Source: Lathyrus oleraceus (lineage: Eukaryota; Streptophyta; Magnoliopsida; Fabales; Fabaceae). Taken from it: DNA of 64,000 nucleotides. The notes beneath the pieces are model-generated. The model had not been told where the DNA came from and ran no database searches. It was given only the letters and a program-made list of their open reading frames with translations. The stretch spans positions 272,746,916 to 272,810,915 of the forward strand of contig NC_066583.1 of the NCBI RefSeq assembly GCF_024323335.1, read 5' to 3'. Positions 44,613-57,843 of this stretch are shown here, piece by piece (the first letter of the stretch is position 1; every line of letters starts with the position of its first letter). A program made the position numbers and the translations under genes.

Positions 44613-46056
44613 CTAAAGGGAAATATCGATACAGAGCATAGCAGAAAAATAAAATTTCCCTTTATTTGATCCTTATTAATGATGCATGATCGGTGATAGA
44701 ATAATGACCTCTTTTGGTGATTAGCACCTTTGATGCAGAATCAAATGAATGCTCACGGGTGTTGAATAAAGAACAACACCTCTACTTAGTTCACATGAGC
44801 ATAGTGCCTTCAATCTTAGTGCTAGTTACTATGGGTGAAGAATTTGAGAGAGAGAGAGAGAGAGGGGAGGGGATTACAGTTAGGTTTCACAAACCGAATT
44901 TCATCAAGTGTGTAAGCTTCTGCGCAAGGGTTCTATTTATATAACCACTTGTGTGGACTGCAGGCTAAAAAACCCACTTAAATGCATCATACCTTATGGT
45001 GTACTATATCTCACTTAATTGCATGATACCTTACCATATTATGTATTCCACTTAAGTGCATTGTACCTTGATGTGTTCTACAAATCAGTTAAGTGCATCG
45101 TACCTTACAATGTTATGTAATTATCTTAAGTACACCGTACCTTACGATATTCCTTATTTCACTTATTTGTTCTACCTCTCATCAATATATCCTTATGTGT
45201 GTGACCTTGCAGGTTCTCGTGACGTTGGAAATTATATTAAATCACACTTTTAATATAATAAATAGTAAGCGATATCTAGCAACATATCATTAATGTTATC
45301 CAAGTAACAAAAATGTCATGTGATCTGACAAAAGAAATTTGTGATAACGCTTGTGTGTACAATTACCTTTTTCCCTTATGTCTATATCGAACACAAGGCA
45401 TAAACCGTGTCACCCTCATCCAGTTCAATATTGGGTCCTTAAACATTTATCCTTGTTATGCATGATGGGCAAATTCCATCAAGGTCACTCATGCCCTTTA
45501 GCGTGATTTTTGGAGTATCCATTAACTGACTTTATGGTCATCCAATTGCGAACAACATTTGATCAACAATAAAGTACTCGACTCCACATCTAGGATCCAT
45601 AGTGGTTTCAGGTCGAATGATGGTATACACCAATATCACCATGAGAATAACTTATAACACTTTGCATAATATTCTATGTAATATCCTCATAGCGAGTCAA
45701 TCTAGTATAAATATTACTCCTAATATTCATACATATGTAAAAACTTGATCACTCTCTATTCATGATCCATGAGATGTGATCATCAGTATATCCATTTAAT
45801 AGTTTCAATGCTTTAATGTTATTCCACTTCATAATAAACCTCGACTACTGATATTTTAAGAATATTGTCCTTATGTTTAATGGGATCTCATAATTAAGTC
45901 ACACTTAATGTTTCATTAAAAAGACTAGCTATTATAAGGACTTTATTATATTTAAAAGAAAATATAATAAATAAATAACTTTAAATTATTAATAAATAAT
46001 TCGATACAAGTATCAAGTTCTAATAAAACTATTGGCCTCTAGGGCTTACACCAACA
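44613..46056 (-). mobile_element. 5' LTR of the minus-strand copia element
   Basis: On the minus strand it starts TGTTGGTGTAAGCCCTAGAG at 46056, a frequent plant copia LTR start, and ends at the primer site near 44613. The CA expected at the LTR end is not intact. A TATA-like TATATAAATA lies on the minus strand at 44943-44934. No second LTR is present. It separates the halves of the older plus-strand copia element, whose RT frame resumes at 46057. Confidence 0.8.
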
Positions 46057-47370
46057 ACTATTTTCACCACATCATCTAACACTCTTCGCTAGGGGTAGGA
46101 ATAGGCTAGACCTTAAAAGGCTTGACCTGACCTACATTAAATGTTTAAGGCCGGAGTCTGGCCTATGGCCTATTATAGGATTTATTTGTTGGCATGACCC
46201 ATCCTTTTTAAAAGTGTGACCTAATCTGAAAGCCTATTTAAAAGTCTTTTTCACATTAAGGCTTTCAAATAGTATATTTTACCTTTTTTTTACATAGACA
46301 GTAAGGCATTTTATATACTAGCATATTTTCTAATAGATATGCATATATAGGTCGACCTATAAGGCTTCATGTTCTTTTATAATAGCATAAGCCTAGCCTA
46401 TTTAATTAAATAAGCTTTAAAAAAGGCTAGGTGTGGCCTTTTTGTTAAATAGGTCAAGCCAAGTCAGATCTTAAATAGGTCAGGCTATAGGCCCCTGCAG
46501 ATTGGCCTGACCTATTTTCATCACTATTATTCGTTAATTTATCATGTCTAAACTGAGTTTCGAATTTGCTATGAAAGATTTGGGTTCTCTAAGCTACTTC
46601 CTAGGTATCTCAGTTACAAGACATTCAGGTGGTATGTTTCTTTCTCAACATAAATATGTCAAAAAGGTCATTGAGAGAGTTGTCATATCCTCTTGCAAAT
46701 CGATTTCTACTCTAGTAAATACAACAACGAAACTTAGTGGAACCTCAGGCAACCCATATCATGATCCCTCTTAATATAGAAGTATTGTTGGAGCCATGCA
46801 TAACTTACTTACAAGACCTTCTATCTCTTATGTCGTTCAACAAGTATGCCTTTTATACACGATCCATGAATGCAACACTTGACCGCCTTAAAGCGAATCA
46901 TTAGATAAATTAAAGGCATAATCACTCACATGTTACATCTCCCTCCCTCCTTGATTGACAAACCACCACATATATTGATGTTGACTAGGGAGAATGTCCG
47001 ACCACCTATAGATCCACGTCATATTATTTGTTTATCTTGGAGATAATTTTGTTTCATGGTCTGCTAAATGACAATCAACTCTTTCTCGTTCTAGTGCAGA
47101 AGTAAAGTATCGTGGTGTTGCTAACGTTGTTTATGAATCTTGTTGACTTCGAAATTTACTCTTATAACTTCAGTGTCCTGACATAAAAGTCGCTCTAGTA
47201 TATTGCGACAGTGTTAGTGTTGTCTACTTATCAAAAAATCTCATTCAACACTAATGAACAAAATACATTAAAATGTATATTCATTTTGTGTGTGAAAAGG
47301 TTGCTCGTGGCCAAGTTCGCATTCCACAAGTTTCGTCACGCTATCAAATATGAAATATTTATAAGCTTTA
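46057..47370 (+). pseudogene. Old Ty1/copia element, end of RT and RNase H
   Basis: Resumes at the LTR border with T-I-F-T-T-S-S-N-T-L-R, is interrupted by the MITE at 46091-46527, and continues with MSKLSFEFAMKDLGSLSYFL and HSGGMFLSQHKYVKKVIERV (46544-46774). Further decayed RT/RNase H sequence follows to about 47370. About 250 codons of RT expected between the linker (41466) and this point are missing. No 3' LTR was recognised after it. Confidence 0.8.
46091..46527. mobile_element. MITE, probably hAT type
   Basis: About 437 bp with imperfect terminal inverted repeats: AGGGGTAGGAATAGGCTAGA at the left, and at the right end the reverse complement ATAGTGATGAAAATAGGTCA. Flanks TCTTCGCT and TATTCGTT match at 6 of 8 bases, fitting an 8-bp hAT target duplication. 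Both flanks encode the same Leu-Arg of the interrupted copia RT, independent evidence for the duplication. The interior is rich in GGCCTGACC-type words; no coding capacity. Confidence 0.7.
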
Positions 47371-47934
47371 TAATACTTTAACATAAATTAAATATATTTT
47401 ATGTAAATTGAATAGTATTTAATAATATTTTAATATAAATTAAATAGGTTATACGTAATTTTGTAGAATCTGATTCAACACTTTAATTAGTTTTATCAAT
47501 TTTATCAAGTCAAAATACATATTTAACTACTATGCTTTTCCCCTCCTTAGCATTAAAAACAAATAAAAAAATAAACTAGTACTACGCGGTTTGTCTGCCA
47601 CATCTCTTTAAAGTAGCAGACAGGATAAACATGTTCTCATTCCATTTTCTCAATGGTCAAATAAAAAAATATTTCAAAGAACCCCAATCACACACTCCAC
47701 ATACTTTTCAACACCTAATTATTATTATAATTACACAACAACATTGGTGTTGAATTTGCAGTTATGTCCTCGGGTGACAGTGACACCTAGCTCTCACACG
47801 TTGAAAAATACTTGTTTTCACACGTGTGTATATTTCATTTTCTTCTCTTCCAAAGCCTTGCTTATGAAACTTCTCTCTATCAACAATTTCTAGTTGATCT
47901 TCTCCTTCCCCAAGGGTCCAACAGTTCTATGTTG
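47371..47934 (+). other. Upstream region of the kinase gene
   Basis: AT-rich intergenic DNA between the copia remnant and the kinase. No clear TATA box or G-box was recognised. The frame is open from an ATG at 47812 to the proposed start, see the kinase entry. Confidence 0.5.
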
Positions 47935-50012
47935 ATGGGTTGTTGCTTTAGTGCAAAGGTCAAAGCTGTGAGTCCTACACATAATGGTATCATTCTTATT
48001 CTATTTTTCACTTTTATTTTTTTAACTTTCTTACTTGATCAACTTCTATCTGAACTCTATTTGGTAGAAGATCGTTGGATTTGAAATCTGATTCTTCTGA
48101 GGGATTCAATATGTGTATTTCTATGAATAAAGTTTGCACTTCTTAGATCTAATTGTATTACATAGTTGCAATAATGTTATAGAAAGATTATCAATGTAAA
48201 AGAGAACTATACAACTTAAATTATAGGAATAATCTTATTGGTTGAAAATTGTCTCAGGAGCACCAACACTACTGAAAAAAGATGTGTCTGTGTCGGTGTG
48301 AGTCAGTGTCTTGTGTCTGTCATAGAAAATTGTTGCTATACAAAGGCCTAAGAAGTTAATTGATGTTTTTGTTGTGAGATAAACAGGTTTGAATTCAAAG
48401 GTTGTTGGGAAAGAAGAGGATGTTTTGAGTGGTTTAAGCAGGAGGGTCTCTTCTTCTGCACACGTGCTTCTAACTTCTAGAACTGAGGGTGAGATACTGC
48501 AATGCATCAATTTGAAGTGTTTCACAATCAATGAGGTAAGAACAGCGACAAGGAACTTTCGGCCGGATAGTATGGTGGGTGAAGGTGGATTTGGTTGTGT
48601 ATTTAAGGGTTGGATCGACGAACATACGCTAGCTCCGACTAAACCAGGTACTGGTTTTGTCATTGCTGTGAAGAGGCTTAACCAAGAAAGCAGTCAGGGA
48701 CATAGTGAATGGTTGGTGAGTGTCATTTTAGGCTCAATAGAAAATCATTGCATTTGCATTTTCTGTATCTATTTTTCTTTTGATTCGGTGTCGTTGTTCT
48801 AATATCAACCTTGTATATTATAGACAGAAATCAATTATCTGGGACAGCTGCGTCATCCTAATCTTGTGAAACTAATTGGTTACTGCTTAGAGGATGATTA
48901 CCGGATTTTGGTATATGAATTTGTAACCAAGGGAAGTTTGGATAACCATTTGTTTAGAAGTATGTTGTTAATTTTCCTCCATCTGTTATTGTCTCGTTTT
49001 TTCGATAAGTTGATTTCATTTACTAGTTAGTATATTAAACTCCTCAAAGTTTCATCTCTACCTAATGTTTATGGACCAGGGGCTTCTTACTTTCAGCCAC
49101 TCTCTTGGAAAATCCGAATGAAGATAGCTCTTGATGCTGCTAAAGGTCTTGCGTTTCTTCATAGCGATGAAGTCGATGTGATATATCGAGACTTCAAAAC
49201 TTCGAATATCTTGATTGATTCTGTAAGTGGCTTATTACATTGATCTTGCTAGCAGAGATAAGAGATTACAAATAAGACTTGTTTTGTAAAATTCCTTTTT
49301 TGTTGATAACAGAACTATAATGCAAAACTCTCCGATTTTGGGATGGCAAAAGATGGACCAGAAGGCGGTAAGAGCCACGTATCTACAAGGATAATGGGCA
49401 CCCCAGGTTATGCGGCTCCCGAGTATCTAGCCACAGGTATCTCAGTCTTTTTCGATGATGTATCCAAACAAAATCATTTCACATTCAACTCACTTTTTAC
49501 TAAAGTCGTCTGTTCCTCCAAAATCAATTTTATTCGGCCTACAATTTCACTCCTAACCTTTTTCTGTTTTTTTTTGTTCTTGTGAAGGTCACCTAACCAA
49601 AAAGAGTGACGTATACAGTTTCGGAGTTGTTCTCTTGGAAATTATGTCGGGCAAACGCACATTAGATACAAACCGGCCCTCTGGGGAGCATAACTTAGTG
49701 GAGTGGGCCAAACCATTACTCGTGAGCAAACGCAAGATCTCCCAAGTCATGGATGCTCGTATAGAAGGCCAGTACTCGTTGCGTGAAGCAGTGAAAGTTG
49801 CTCACATTGCCATTCTATGCTTGTCGGCAGAACAAAAATATAGACCAAACATTGACGAGGTGGTGAGATCGTTGGAACAACTTCAGGATTCTAATGACAA
49901 AACAGATGGCCATAGTAGTAGTGGTTTAAAACACGGAAAAAGAGTCGATGAATCTTTAAGCAGAGAAGGTACTTCTAATCCAAGTTCATCAGCTTCTCCT
50001 CTTAATAAGTAA
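47935..50012 (+). CDS. RLCK-VII (PBL/APK1-like) receptor-like cytoplasmic kinase
   Basis: Six exons: 47935-47986, 48387-48715, 48824-48959, 49080-49222, 49313-49436 and 49588-50012. All introns are GT-AG and the product has 402 residues. The start MGCCFS carries Gly2 for N-myristoylation and Cys3/Cys4 for palmitoylation, so the protein should sit at the plasma membrane. Kinase features: Gly loop GEGGFG 82-87, Lys113, Glu129, YRD with Asp210, Asn215, DFG 228-230 and APE 255-257. The activation segment [20 protein letters not shown] and a Ser-rich tail fit RLCK subfamily VII, which relays signals from surface receptor kinases in immunity and growth. It is closest in style to APK1/PBL9-11; the exact orthologue is not decided. 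In-frame ATGs at 47929 and 47812 lie upstream; I chose 47935 because only it exposes the acylation motif. All key residues are intact. Confidence 0.93.
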
Positions 50013-51596
50013 AAGAGTAAATTTTTTTAATATTACATATATCTCAGACAGTATACATTATTTTAAAGGATATATACAGAGATAGTGTTTCTTATATTCA
50101 TGAGCCAAATTATTCAATGACATCACATGCCTAGTTACTGACCTGTTGTACAGATTTTCATATCAAAATGTTAGTAACAGAAGTGTTTCTTTTCCCATTA
50201 CAACATTTTTTTCTCATATGTAAGTGAGTACATGAGATAAGTGAGTTAAATGTAAAAGAAGTTATAACTGTAACAATGATAAGTGCTTATTTGGATCAGC
50301 TGTAGATCACTCATTTGAGTGCTTCTCAATGCATATGTGCTCTGATTTTGTTTAACTTTTAAAATGTTATCTTTTATAATAGCATGATTTTGTACATGGC
50401 TTTGTCTTGTCAATCGAAACATGTCAAATTCATTGTTAATCCAAACTTATACAATAAATGCAATATCATAATTTTCCATGCAACTTGTAGAAATATGTGC
50501 TCTCCCTCGGAAGGAAAAATGAATTAAATAAGGTTTATATATTTTATATAAATTTTAGACTAAATATAATACTGCTTATGTTTGCTTTGTTATCTATAGT
50601 CTGTCCCAAATCCGGATAAAGCGAGAGGATTGTATTAGAGAATCGACAACCAATGTAAAACTTTATCGAATTTCTATGATATGGATCAACAGCGAAATAA
50701 TGTGAATGCTTGTTTTTCTTCTACGATTTGTATTAATAGATGTTACAACAGATGTTGTTTGGACGGTGCTTGTCGAATCGGCCATGACTATTTATTGAAA
50801 AATAGGTAGAAACAAAATGATATAAACTCATTTTGGTGATATATAACTCGTTTGAGTGAAGAACAAACCTGTTGAAAAATGATATATGTTGACGAAGGGA
50901 CTATCTAAATAAACATCAAAATGATCAAGAGAAAGTATACTAATTAACGTTTCAATAAAAAACAAATGGAAAATCGTAGAAATAAAACGATCAAAAGACA
51001 AACTAACTTACAACTCTAGAAAATATGATCAATGAAAAATAAAGTGATATATAACTCGTTTCAATGAAGAACAAACTTGTTGCGAAAATGGCGTTTGATT
51101 AATATCTGCTGGAAGAGTTTTGATGAATATCAGCTTGAAAATTGCCTAGGATTTTTTGTGAAATGAGAGTGACGAAATGACGCTTGAGCGTTGATAGGTA
51201 AATAAAAAGTTAGAAACTAACTAGATTGTAGTCTGAAGTATTTCATGCAATATATGTGTCACGTCGGTTTTATATAAAATCCGACATGACAGTATTCATT
51301 AAAAATATAAAATATAAAACACATAATAGGGTTATATTCTGGAAATTCAATTAAAAGATATATAACGTCGGTTTCTTTGTATAACCGAGGGGTTTGAACC
51401 TATCAAATAAAAAATTAAAATAAGTTTTTGAAAATAGTATTTTGAAATTGATTAATGCAAAATATATTACTTCTCAGTTGGACCATGTAGCCGAGGTAAA
51501 TACTAATAAAAGAAATAACAATGATAAAAATGAAACTTGGAAAGACGTCAGTACTAACTAAACAACTAGGAAAAATACATAAAATGCAAAGATTGT
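50013..51596. other. Intergenic region after the kinase gene
   Basis: No gene seen. A 49-bp near repeat (GTGATATATAACTCGTTT...) occurs at 50836 and 51044. Short inverted words GTCGGTTTTATATAAAATCC (51267) and GTCGGTTTCTTTGTATAACC (51367) resemble the subterminal repeats of CACTA transposons; compare 55523-55701. Confidence 0.5.
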
Positions 51597-54500
51597 TGTC
51601 GCTGCGGGAAAAATTTGAGATTAAACTATTGATTAACTTAACTAAAAAAAGTAAGAGTCACCACCGAACTTTATTGTTTCCAAAGGGAATGGGAAAAAGG
51701 TCGAATCAAACCCACACATCTGGATATGGGGGTTGGTTATGCAAGAGGAAGGTATTAGAACCCCTCACATCTATGGTACTCCATAGGAACCACTTGCAAA
51801 TTTGTGTTTATGAAAAAGCTAGGTTGTTTGTTGATTGATTTTAATTTGAAAATACATTTATGTCATATTCGAGTGGAAAACTCAACTTACTATCCACAAG
51901 TATAAGGAAATGAGCATTTGCATCATCTTGATATGAAAAACTTTTACTTGGACTTTCTCACAAGCATGTTTCAACATTCAAGTGGAAAATATCAATAATT
52001 TCTTAACATATTGTAGAAGTATAGTGGTTTGCATTTCTACAATAATATACCAATATCCAATTTTTTTTTTAAAAAGCTCTTAAAGGAAAATGTACAAAGG
52101 CACAAAAAGAAGTTTGATGAGGTTTGTCTTTTTTAGAAGTTTTAAAAAAAAAGAGTTTAAGTATGCTTAAATGTTTTAGCATTTTTTGAGAAAAAGATTT
52201 TCTGGATCACTTGACAAAGTCAAGGTTTATTAATAAAAGGTGTGAAGTTTGAAAACAAGAGGTTTTTGAAATAGGGAGAAGTTTTAAAAATTGAAGAAGT
52301 AGGAAGGAGAAGAAGAGATTATCCTAAAGCATAAAGTAAATGACATGAAATAAAAAATCTCATTGTAAGGTAGCTCAAGAGAAATTCTTTGTGTGTGCAA
52401 GTGTACTAACCACAAGATAGAGAAATATTTGACATTGGTCAAAACACGCATTTCTTTCCCTTTGGATTGAGCCATAAGATATAAAAAAACACATAAGCAG
52501 ATGAATACCTTAGGGTCCAGATGAACAACAAGGCCACAAACCCACAAGAAAACATCCAAGTCTTGAATTGAAGATCAAATGGTCTAGAGGGATCACAAGG
52601 TCTCAGATGAATCACAAAGTACCATGCATACTCCAAGCAGGGGAAAGTACTAAGTCTTAAGGTCCAAGGTCCAAAATACTCCTCAAGCAAGAGATAGTAA
52701 CATCAAGTCCAAAAGATCAGATTAAAGCTTTTTAGGATTTTATCCATTTTATCATGTTTTTGTTCTTTTGAAATAAGAAAATAATAAAGTATAAAGTAAA
52801 AAGCAAAAATGTAAATGACATGAATGTAAAGAGAATAAATGTAAAGAGCATAATGTAAATGTTAAGAGGTTACGTAACAAATTAGTGATTATGAGGTAAG
52901 CAATGTATGTGGCAATCATATTGGAGTGTGGATACAAAATCAAACTCTCAAGGCATTAAGCATAATTGTATAAAACTCAAAGAAGAAAGAAGAGAACAAA
53001 AGGCAAAATAAAAACAAACTCAAGTGTTTGACTTAAAATCCACTATCAAACAAATCAAGGGACCCAAACTTATGGCACAGCCTAGGGATCATCTATCACT
53101 AACTCAAAATGTAAAAAATATAATCAAATGATCATCTATCAACATATTGAATTAGAGAAGATTGGGTCAACCTAAGAGACCATTTATGGATGACTTGAAA
53201 TGTAGAAGTATTGATCAACCAAGTCAACCAAAAATCAAACAAAAAGTGAATTAAAAGGAAAATTAAAATTATTTTTAATAAAAAATAAAGAGAAAATTTA
53301 AATCAAGCACCAAAGCATAAAAGAAATGATTGAGAAAATTATGAGAAGTAAAAAATATTACAAATAAAAAGACCTCAAAAGTTGAATGCAAAAATATTTT
53401 AAAATGATCAAAAATAAAATGGAAAATAAAAATTAAATGAAAAGATAAAGGAAAACATCAATTAAATGCAAAAATAATTTTAAAAAAATACAAAAAATAT
53501 ATGTGATGCAAAATATTTTTATGGATTTTCTGCAAAACAAAATTGATGAAAAATGAATTAAAAAGGAGGGAGAAATTAAATGGAAAAGAAATGAAATAAA
53601 AGAAAATAAAATGAAAACAGAATTACGGTGCCAACGGTCAAAAGATTTGAAAAAAGCGCGTGAAAGCTTCTGATTGGTTGAGTTTGAATCTTGGCACCAA
53701 AGCACACGCAGTTCAACTTCGTCTTCAACCTTCAGCTTGATTTGGAAAATCCCTGAACTCGTGTTTTTAACAACACCCAAGCATGGAGTTAGCTTCGCAA
53801 CACATCATCGTTCATGTCTTTTTGCATCAGAGACATTGATTGGCTCTGAGCAAAGAGAATTTACTCAAGAACACGAAGAATCCTAGTTCTTCAAAGTAAA
53901 ATTAAATGATGAATACGAAGAATAAGTTCAAGGTAGTTAAAGGTTTTTGATCAGTGAATCATAATGAACACACTGGTAAATTATTTGCTCATAAATATAA
54001 CTCGTATCTATCTTTTCCGTTGAAGCTTTATAGGTCAATAATGGTGTATTTAGAAGTCTGGTTCCAAGGAGTTTCAAGCCACAGAAATGCTTCAGTCAAC
54101 TTCAGAAGGTGTTGATGAGTGGTTCTGGGCAAAGATTTGAAGCTAAAAGAGCTTGAATCAAAGAAAAAGTTAACTGGTGTTTTGAGGTATCGGGTTCAAA
54201 TGGTTTCAGAGTTTCTTTGGCTATCCAAGCTTGAAAATAAAGATAAAATCTTTCTCTATTTATAGGAAATGAAGTGAGGTCATGGTACGTGTGAAATAGA
54301 TGCACATTTGTGTGAATTAGGTCAAAAACATTATGTTTTGCCAAGCGTGTGAGAGTGAGGGTGAAATGCGTAAGTTAACACTTGAAATCAGCCGTTTTGT
54401 GTTTGTTTAGATGTGTTCTAGGTCCTCAAACGGGTTGCACATGTGCAAGTGGTCCCATATTGAAAATAACATGAAATTCGTGACTTGAAACTTGCGCAGG

Positions 54501-55522
54501 AAGTAGAGTCCATGGTACCATGTTGGAGCTTAGGCCAAATGAAATCCACTCGTGTATTTTGAGATTTCTTCATGCCAAATGATATTCTCATGATGAAGAA
54601 TCAAATGAGAATAGAATCAAATCAAAAGGATTCTTGAGTTGAAAATGACATGGATGGAAAATTGGGATCATGACCTGAAATTCTAGGCCAGGCATTAGGT
54701 CGACCAGGTCTTAAGCCTACTTTTGTGTAGACATGGGCATCTTAACAATATCCAAAATTGATGGACTTAGATTACAAATTGATGTTTTACCCTTGAAACA
54801 AAGTTGTAGAGGAGTTCAAATGTGACATTTGGCTCAAATTAGGTTCCAAAAATATTGAGAAATGAGAGAGTTATGGTGTTTGGACTAAGTGACATGTCAT
54901 ACTTGATATTAGGTCAATCAAACATTTGTCAACTTGTGATTTCTTGCCATTTCTTTCATCCAAAGGACCAATGATAAAAACTTGAATACCAAATGAAGGA
55001 AACTTGATTGTCCCTTTAAGAATCTTGATAATTACTTGAAAATTGGATGGAGATGACATGAAAATAAACACATGAACCATACTTGAATCAACTTTGAAAA
55101 CATGCACCAAATTTAAACTTCTCTTGATCAAATGATGTTGAATGAAGCTTGACATGAAATGTGACCTAGGATTATAGGTCATGCCTTGAAGTAAAGTTCT
55201 TGTGGACCACTTATTGACCAAACTTTGACATTTGGAATCAAAACCCTAATTTAGAAACCAAGATTGATCCTTTGATTGCAAGTGCCTACCTTGTATAATA
55301 AGAAAACGGAAACAACACATATTTTTGTATTTTGAATAAGGTTAATAAAGTTAGAATGCAACCAAGCAAAAAGGTAAAAGAAAACATGAAAGGATGCTTG
55401 ATGATCTCCCACAAATGCAAACCCAAAGAGGTGCAGGTTATGAGGATATCATGCTTGTGATCTTGGTTGAAACGCAAATGATATGATAAGTGGAATCTTA
55501 GGGGTAAAATTAAGGTATGACA
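51597..55522 (-). mobile_element. Solo LTR of an Ogre-like element (3926 bp)
   Basis: On the minus strand it starts TGTCATACCTTAATTTTACC at 55522 and ends CCCGCAGCGACA at 51597. It carries the conserved Ogre U5 block near 51650-51790 (plus strand AGTCACCACCGAACTTTATT and GAGGAAGGTATTAGAACCCC). Flanks ATTGT (51592-51596) and AATGT (55523-55527) match at 4 of 5 bases, as for an aged target duplication, and no internal region lies on either side, so it is most simply a solo LTR left by LTR-LTR recombination. A TATA-like TATAAATAGA lies on the minus strand at 54264-54255. The ORFs inside are not conserved in the related LTRs. Confidence 0.8.
54255..54264 (-). promoter_or_regulatory. Putative TATA box in the solo LTR
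   Basis: Minus-strand TATAAATAGA about 1.26 kb from the LTR start, in a position comparable to the Ogre-A LTR TATA box. If active it would transcribe toward the kinase gene in antisense orientation. Confidence 0.45.
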
Positions 55523-55701
55523 AATGTCTGTCGAAGCGAGCTCCCTTACAGCTCTAGTCCCTCGTTTTTCTTAAAAACCGAGATAAATGGTTATTTATTT
55601 ATTTTTAAAAATGAAACATGACGCTCCCAGTACCTATACCCTCGTTTTTCTATTGTTTGAGGTGTTAACTTCGCCCTAAAAAAGCATTATTTATTGTAGT
55701 G
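55523..55701. mobile_element. Possible CACTA-type transposon end
   Basis: Ends at 55701 with ATTTATTGTAGTG, reverse complement CACTACAATAAAT, the typical CACTA terminus. Subterminal words CCTCGTTTTTCTT and AAAAACCGAG repeat inside. Related words lie left of the solo LTR (51260-51400), so the LTR may have inserted into this element. I could not find the opposite CACTA end. Confidence 0.4.
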
Positions 55702-57367
55702 TTATATCAAGTTTAATGCCTATATTGGGTTTTCTTCTACTTTGGGCTGAGTTTTGGGGTAGAGACCCCGTAGGAACAGTTTCCTCTCAAGTCAACTCTG
55801 GTATAAGGGGTTATGGATTGTGTCTTTGTATCATTCAAGTCTCCATCAATTTCGAATTGCTTATTTTCTCTTGTTCTAAAATGTTGTATAAATCAAGCTT
55901 CTTCTTTTTTTCGCGTTTCATTCTGATTTTGATTATTGATTATGCTTTTGAGGTATCTTAGGTTTCGACTGAACTCTAAAGATTTAGGCTACTTGTCTCT
56001 TTTTTCATTTACCATGAAGTATTTTAATCATTTATCTATCATTCGTAGGCATGGGGTGTCTTTTTCCTATGTATTAGGCCTAATTATTATGTCATCGAAA
56101 AATGTAGCCATCTAGATTTCCTTAGGCCAAGTGTTTAATAAATCATTGAAAATTGACGTCTCTTATACATTCATCATCTCCAACTCTTTATTACTTGATG
56201 AATTTGTTCTATATTCTTTAAATTTGAACTTGATTTCTTTTTTTGTGGTGTTTAATTTCCCTTTATTTATAAGAAAATGTGATTTCTCTAAATGATTGGA
56301 CTCTCGTAATTCTCTAAATATAGAGCTACCATTTGTGATTTGTGGGGATAAAATATTATTCTTTAAACTTACTGGGTTATATGTGGTTAAAACATTTGAT
56401 TTGCAGTATGAAAACGACAAACGTGTTTCCTGTTAGAGGTATTATAAGAAACTTTCGGTCCATAATTATTTAGAGAAATTTTCTAAAATGAGTTACAAGT
56501 GAGATGAAAACAAGATTAAGAAGGAAAATATAATCTTCTAAAGTTAACTCGTCTACCAAGGTGAATGTTGCCTCACCCCATGGGAACAAAAAGATACTCC
56601 TAACATTCCAACAAAGAATGAAATTGAGAATCAAAATATCAGTAGAAAAATAGGCATTATGAGACAACATTTTGCTGATTTGGTGGAGTGGGTTGAGTGT
56701 GATAAACCTCATTAAAATAATTTTTTTTTGATAAATTCTTTAAATTTTATGATTAATATCAATCAATTTGACCGTTATCTCAATACCAAAACTTCATTCT
56801 TCACTATCAGAGAAAAATATCCATCCCGCAAGCTTTTTATGAGAGAATATGATTTTGATTGATTAGGATAAATTAAAATTTTTTAATAAGTTTGAGTGAA
56901 TGTCTATATTCTTTTTTTAAAATTGGAATATATCTTTTAGAACTTATGTGGTAACACAAATTTGGAACATAGTATTAGAGTTGATGTGGTTAATTGACAT
57001 TGATATATTTTTATTGTTTTAAATAATTTTATCTTACATAAGATATTTTATACTATATTCTACGGCTATTTTCAGGTTTTGAAATGATTGAATACATGTA
57101 ATTATTTAATTGTTTATGAAAATATGATTTTCAAATATTAGATGTAAATTTGACCATTTTATAATTTTTAAATTTTTTTATAGATTAATTAAAAATTATA
57201 CTGTATATTTCATATAAAATTCTTTATAAATTTTACGGATATTAAAAAAAGTTGTAGTAATAAATTTGTAAAAAAAAAGTGTTACGTTTATGTAATCATA
57301 TCTATGATTAATAATAATAGGATTTTTTTATTTTTCAACTATAAATTTAATATAAATAATAAAAAGA
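55702..57367. other. AT-rich intergenic region, nothing recognised
   Basis: About 1.7 kb of AT-rich DNA. Several ORFs of 70-85 codons on both strands have no recognisable motif and I regard them as chance. Confidence 0.6.
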
Positions 57368-57680
57368 TGTTAAATAAATTTTTATCCTCATAAATATTGT
57401 AATTTTCAATTTTAGTCCGAAAAAAATTTCTTCAAAGAATAATCATCCTAATATTTTTTGTAACGCTTGTGGTCTCTCCTATCAACGTTTTGTTAATATA
57501 AGCAGATGTGGCGCATCATGTTGAAGTTTTTTTTATGATTGTGCATACACAGGATAGTGTCAGCATGGGAAGATGCTGGCGTGACACACCACATGATTAA
57601 AGTCAATATTGTTTATGAATCCAAAAAAAATTGTAGTTAATCGGTAGTTAAAATTGTAGCTAATATGTAGCAAATACATT
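57368..57680 (+). repeat. Inverted repeat arm A (left, first unit)
   Basis: Shares TAATCGGTAGTTAAAATTGT and GTAGCAAATACA with the arms at 58692-59006, 59081-59525 and 60845-61283. It is the most diverged of the four. Confidence 0.8.
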
Positions 57681-57843
57681 TCTCTTCGCACTTTCTTCTC
57701 TTTTATTTACTTTAAATCTATTTTATTTATCATCTATTTCTCTCTTCTCATATTTTCTCTTAACTATTTCTCTTCACGCCTTCTGAAAATCTTCAACTTT
57801 ATTCTCTCCCCAAAAGTATCAAATCTCACAACCATTCATTTCA

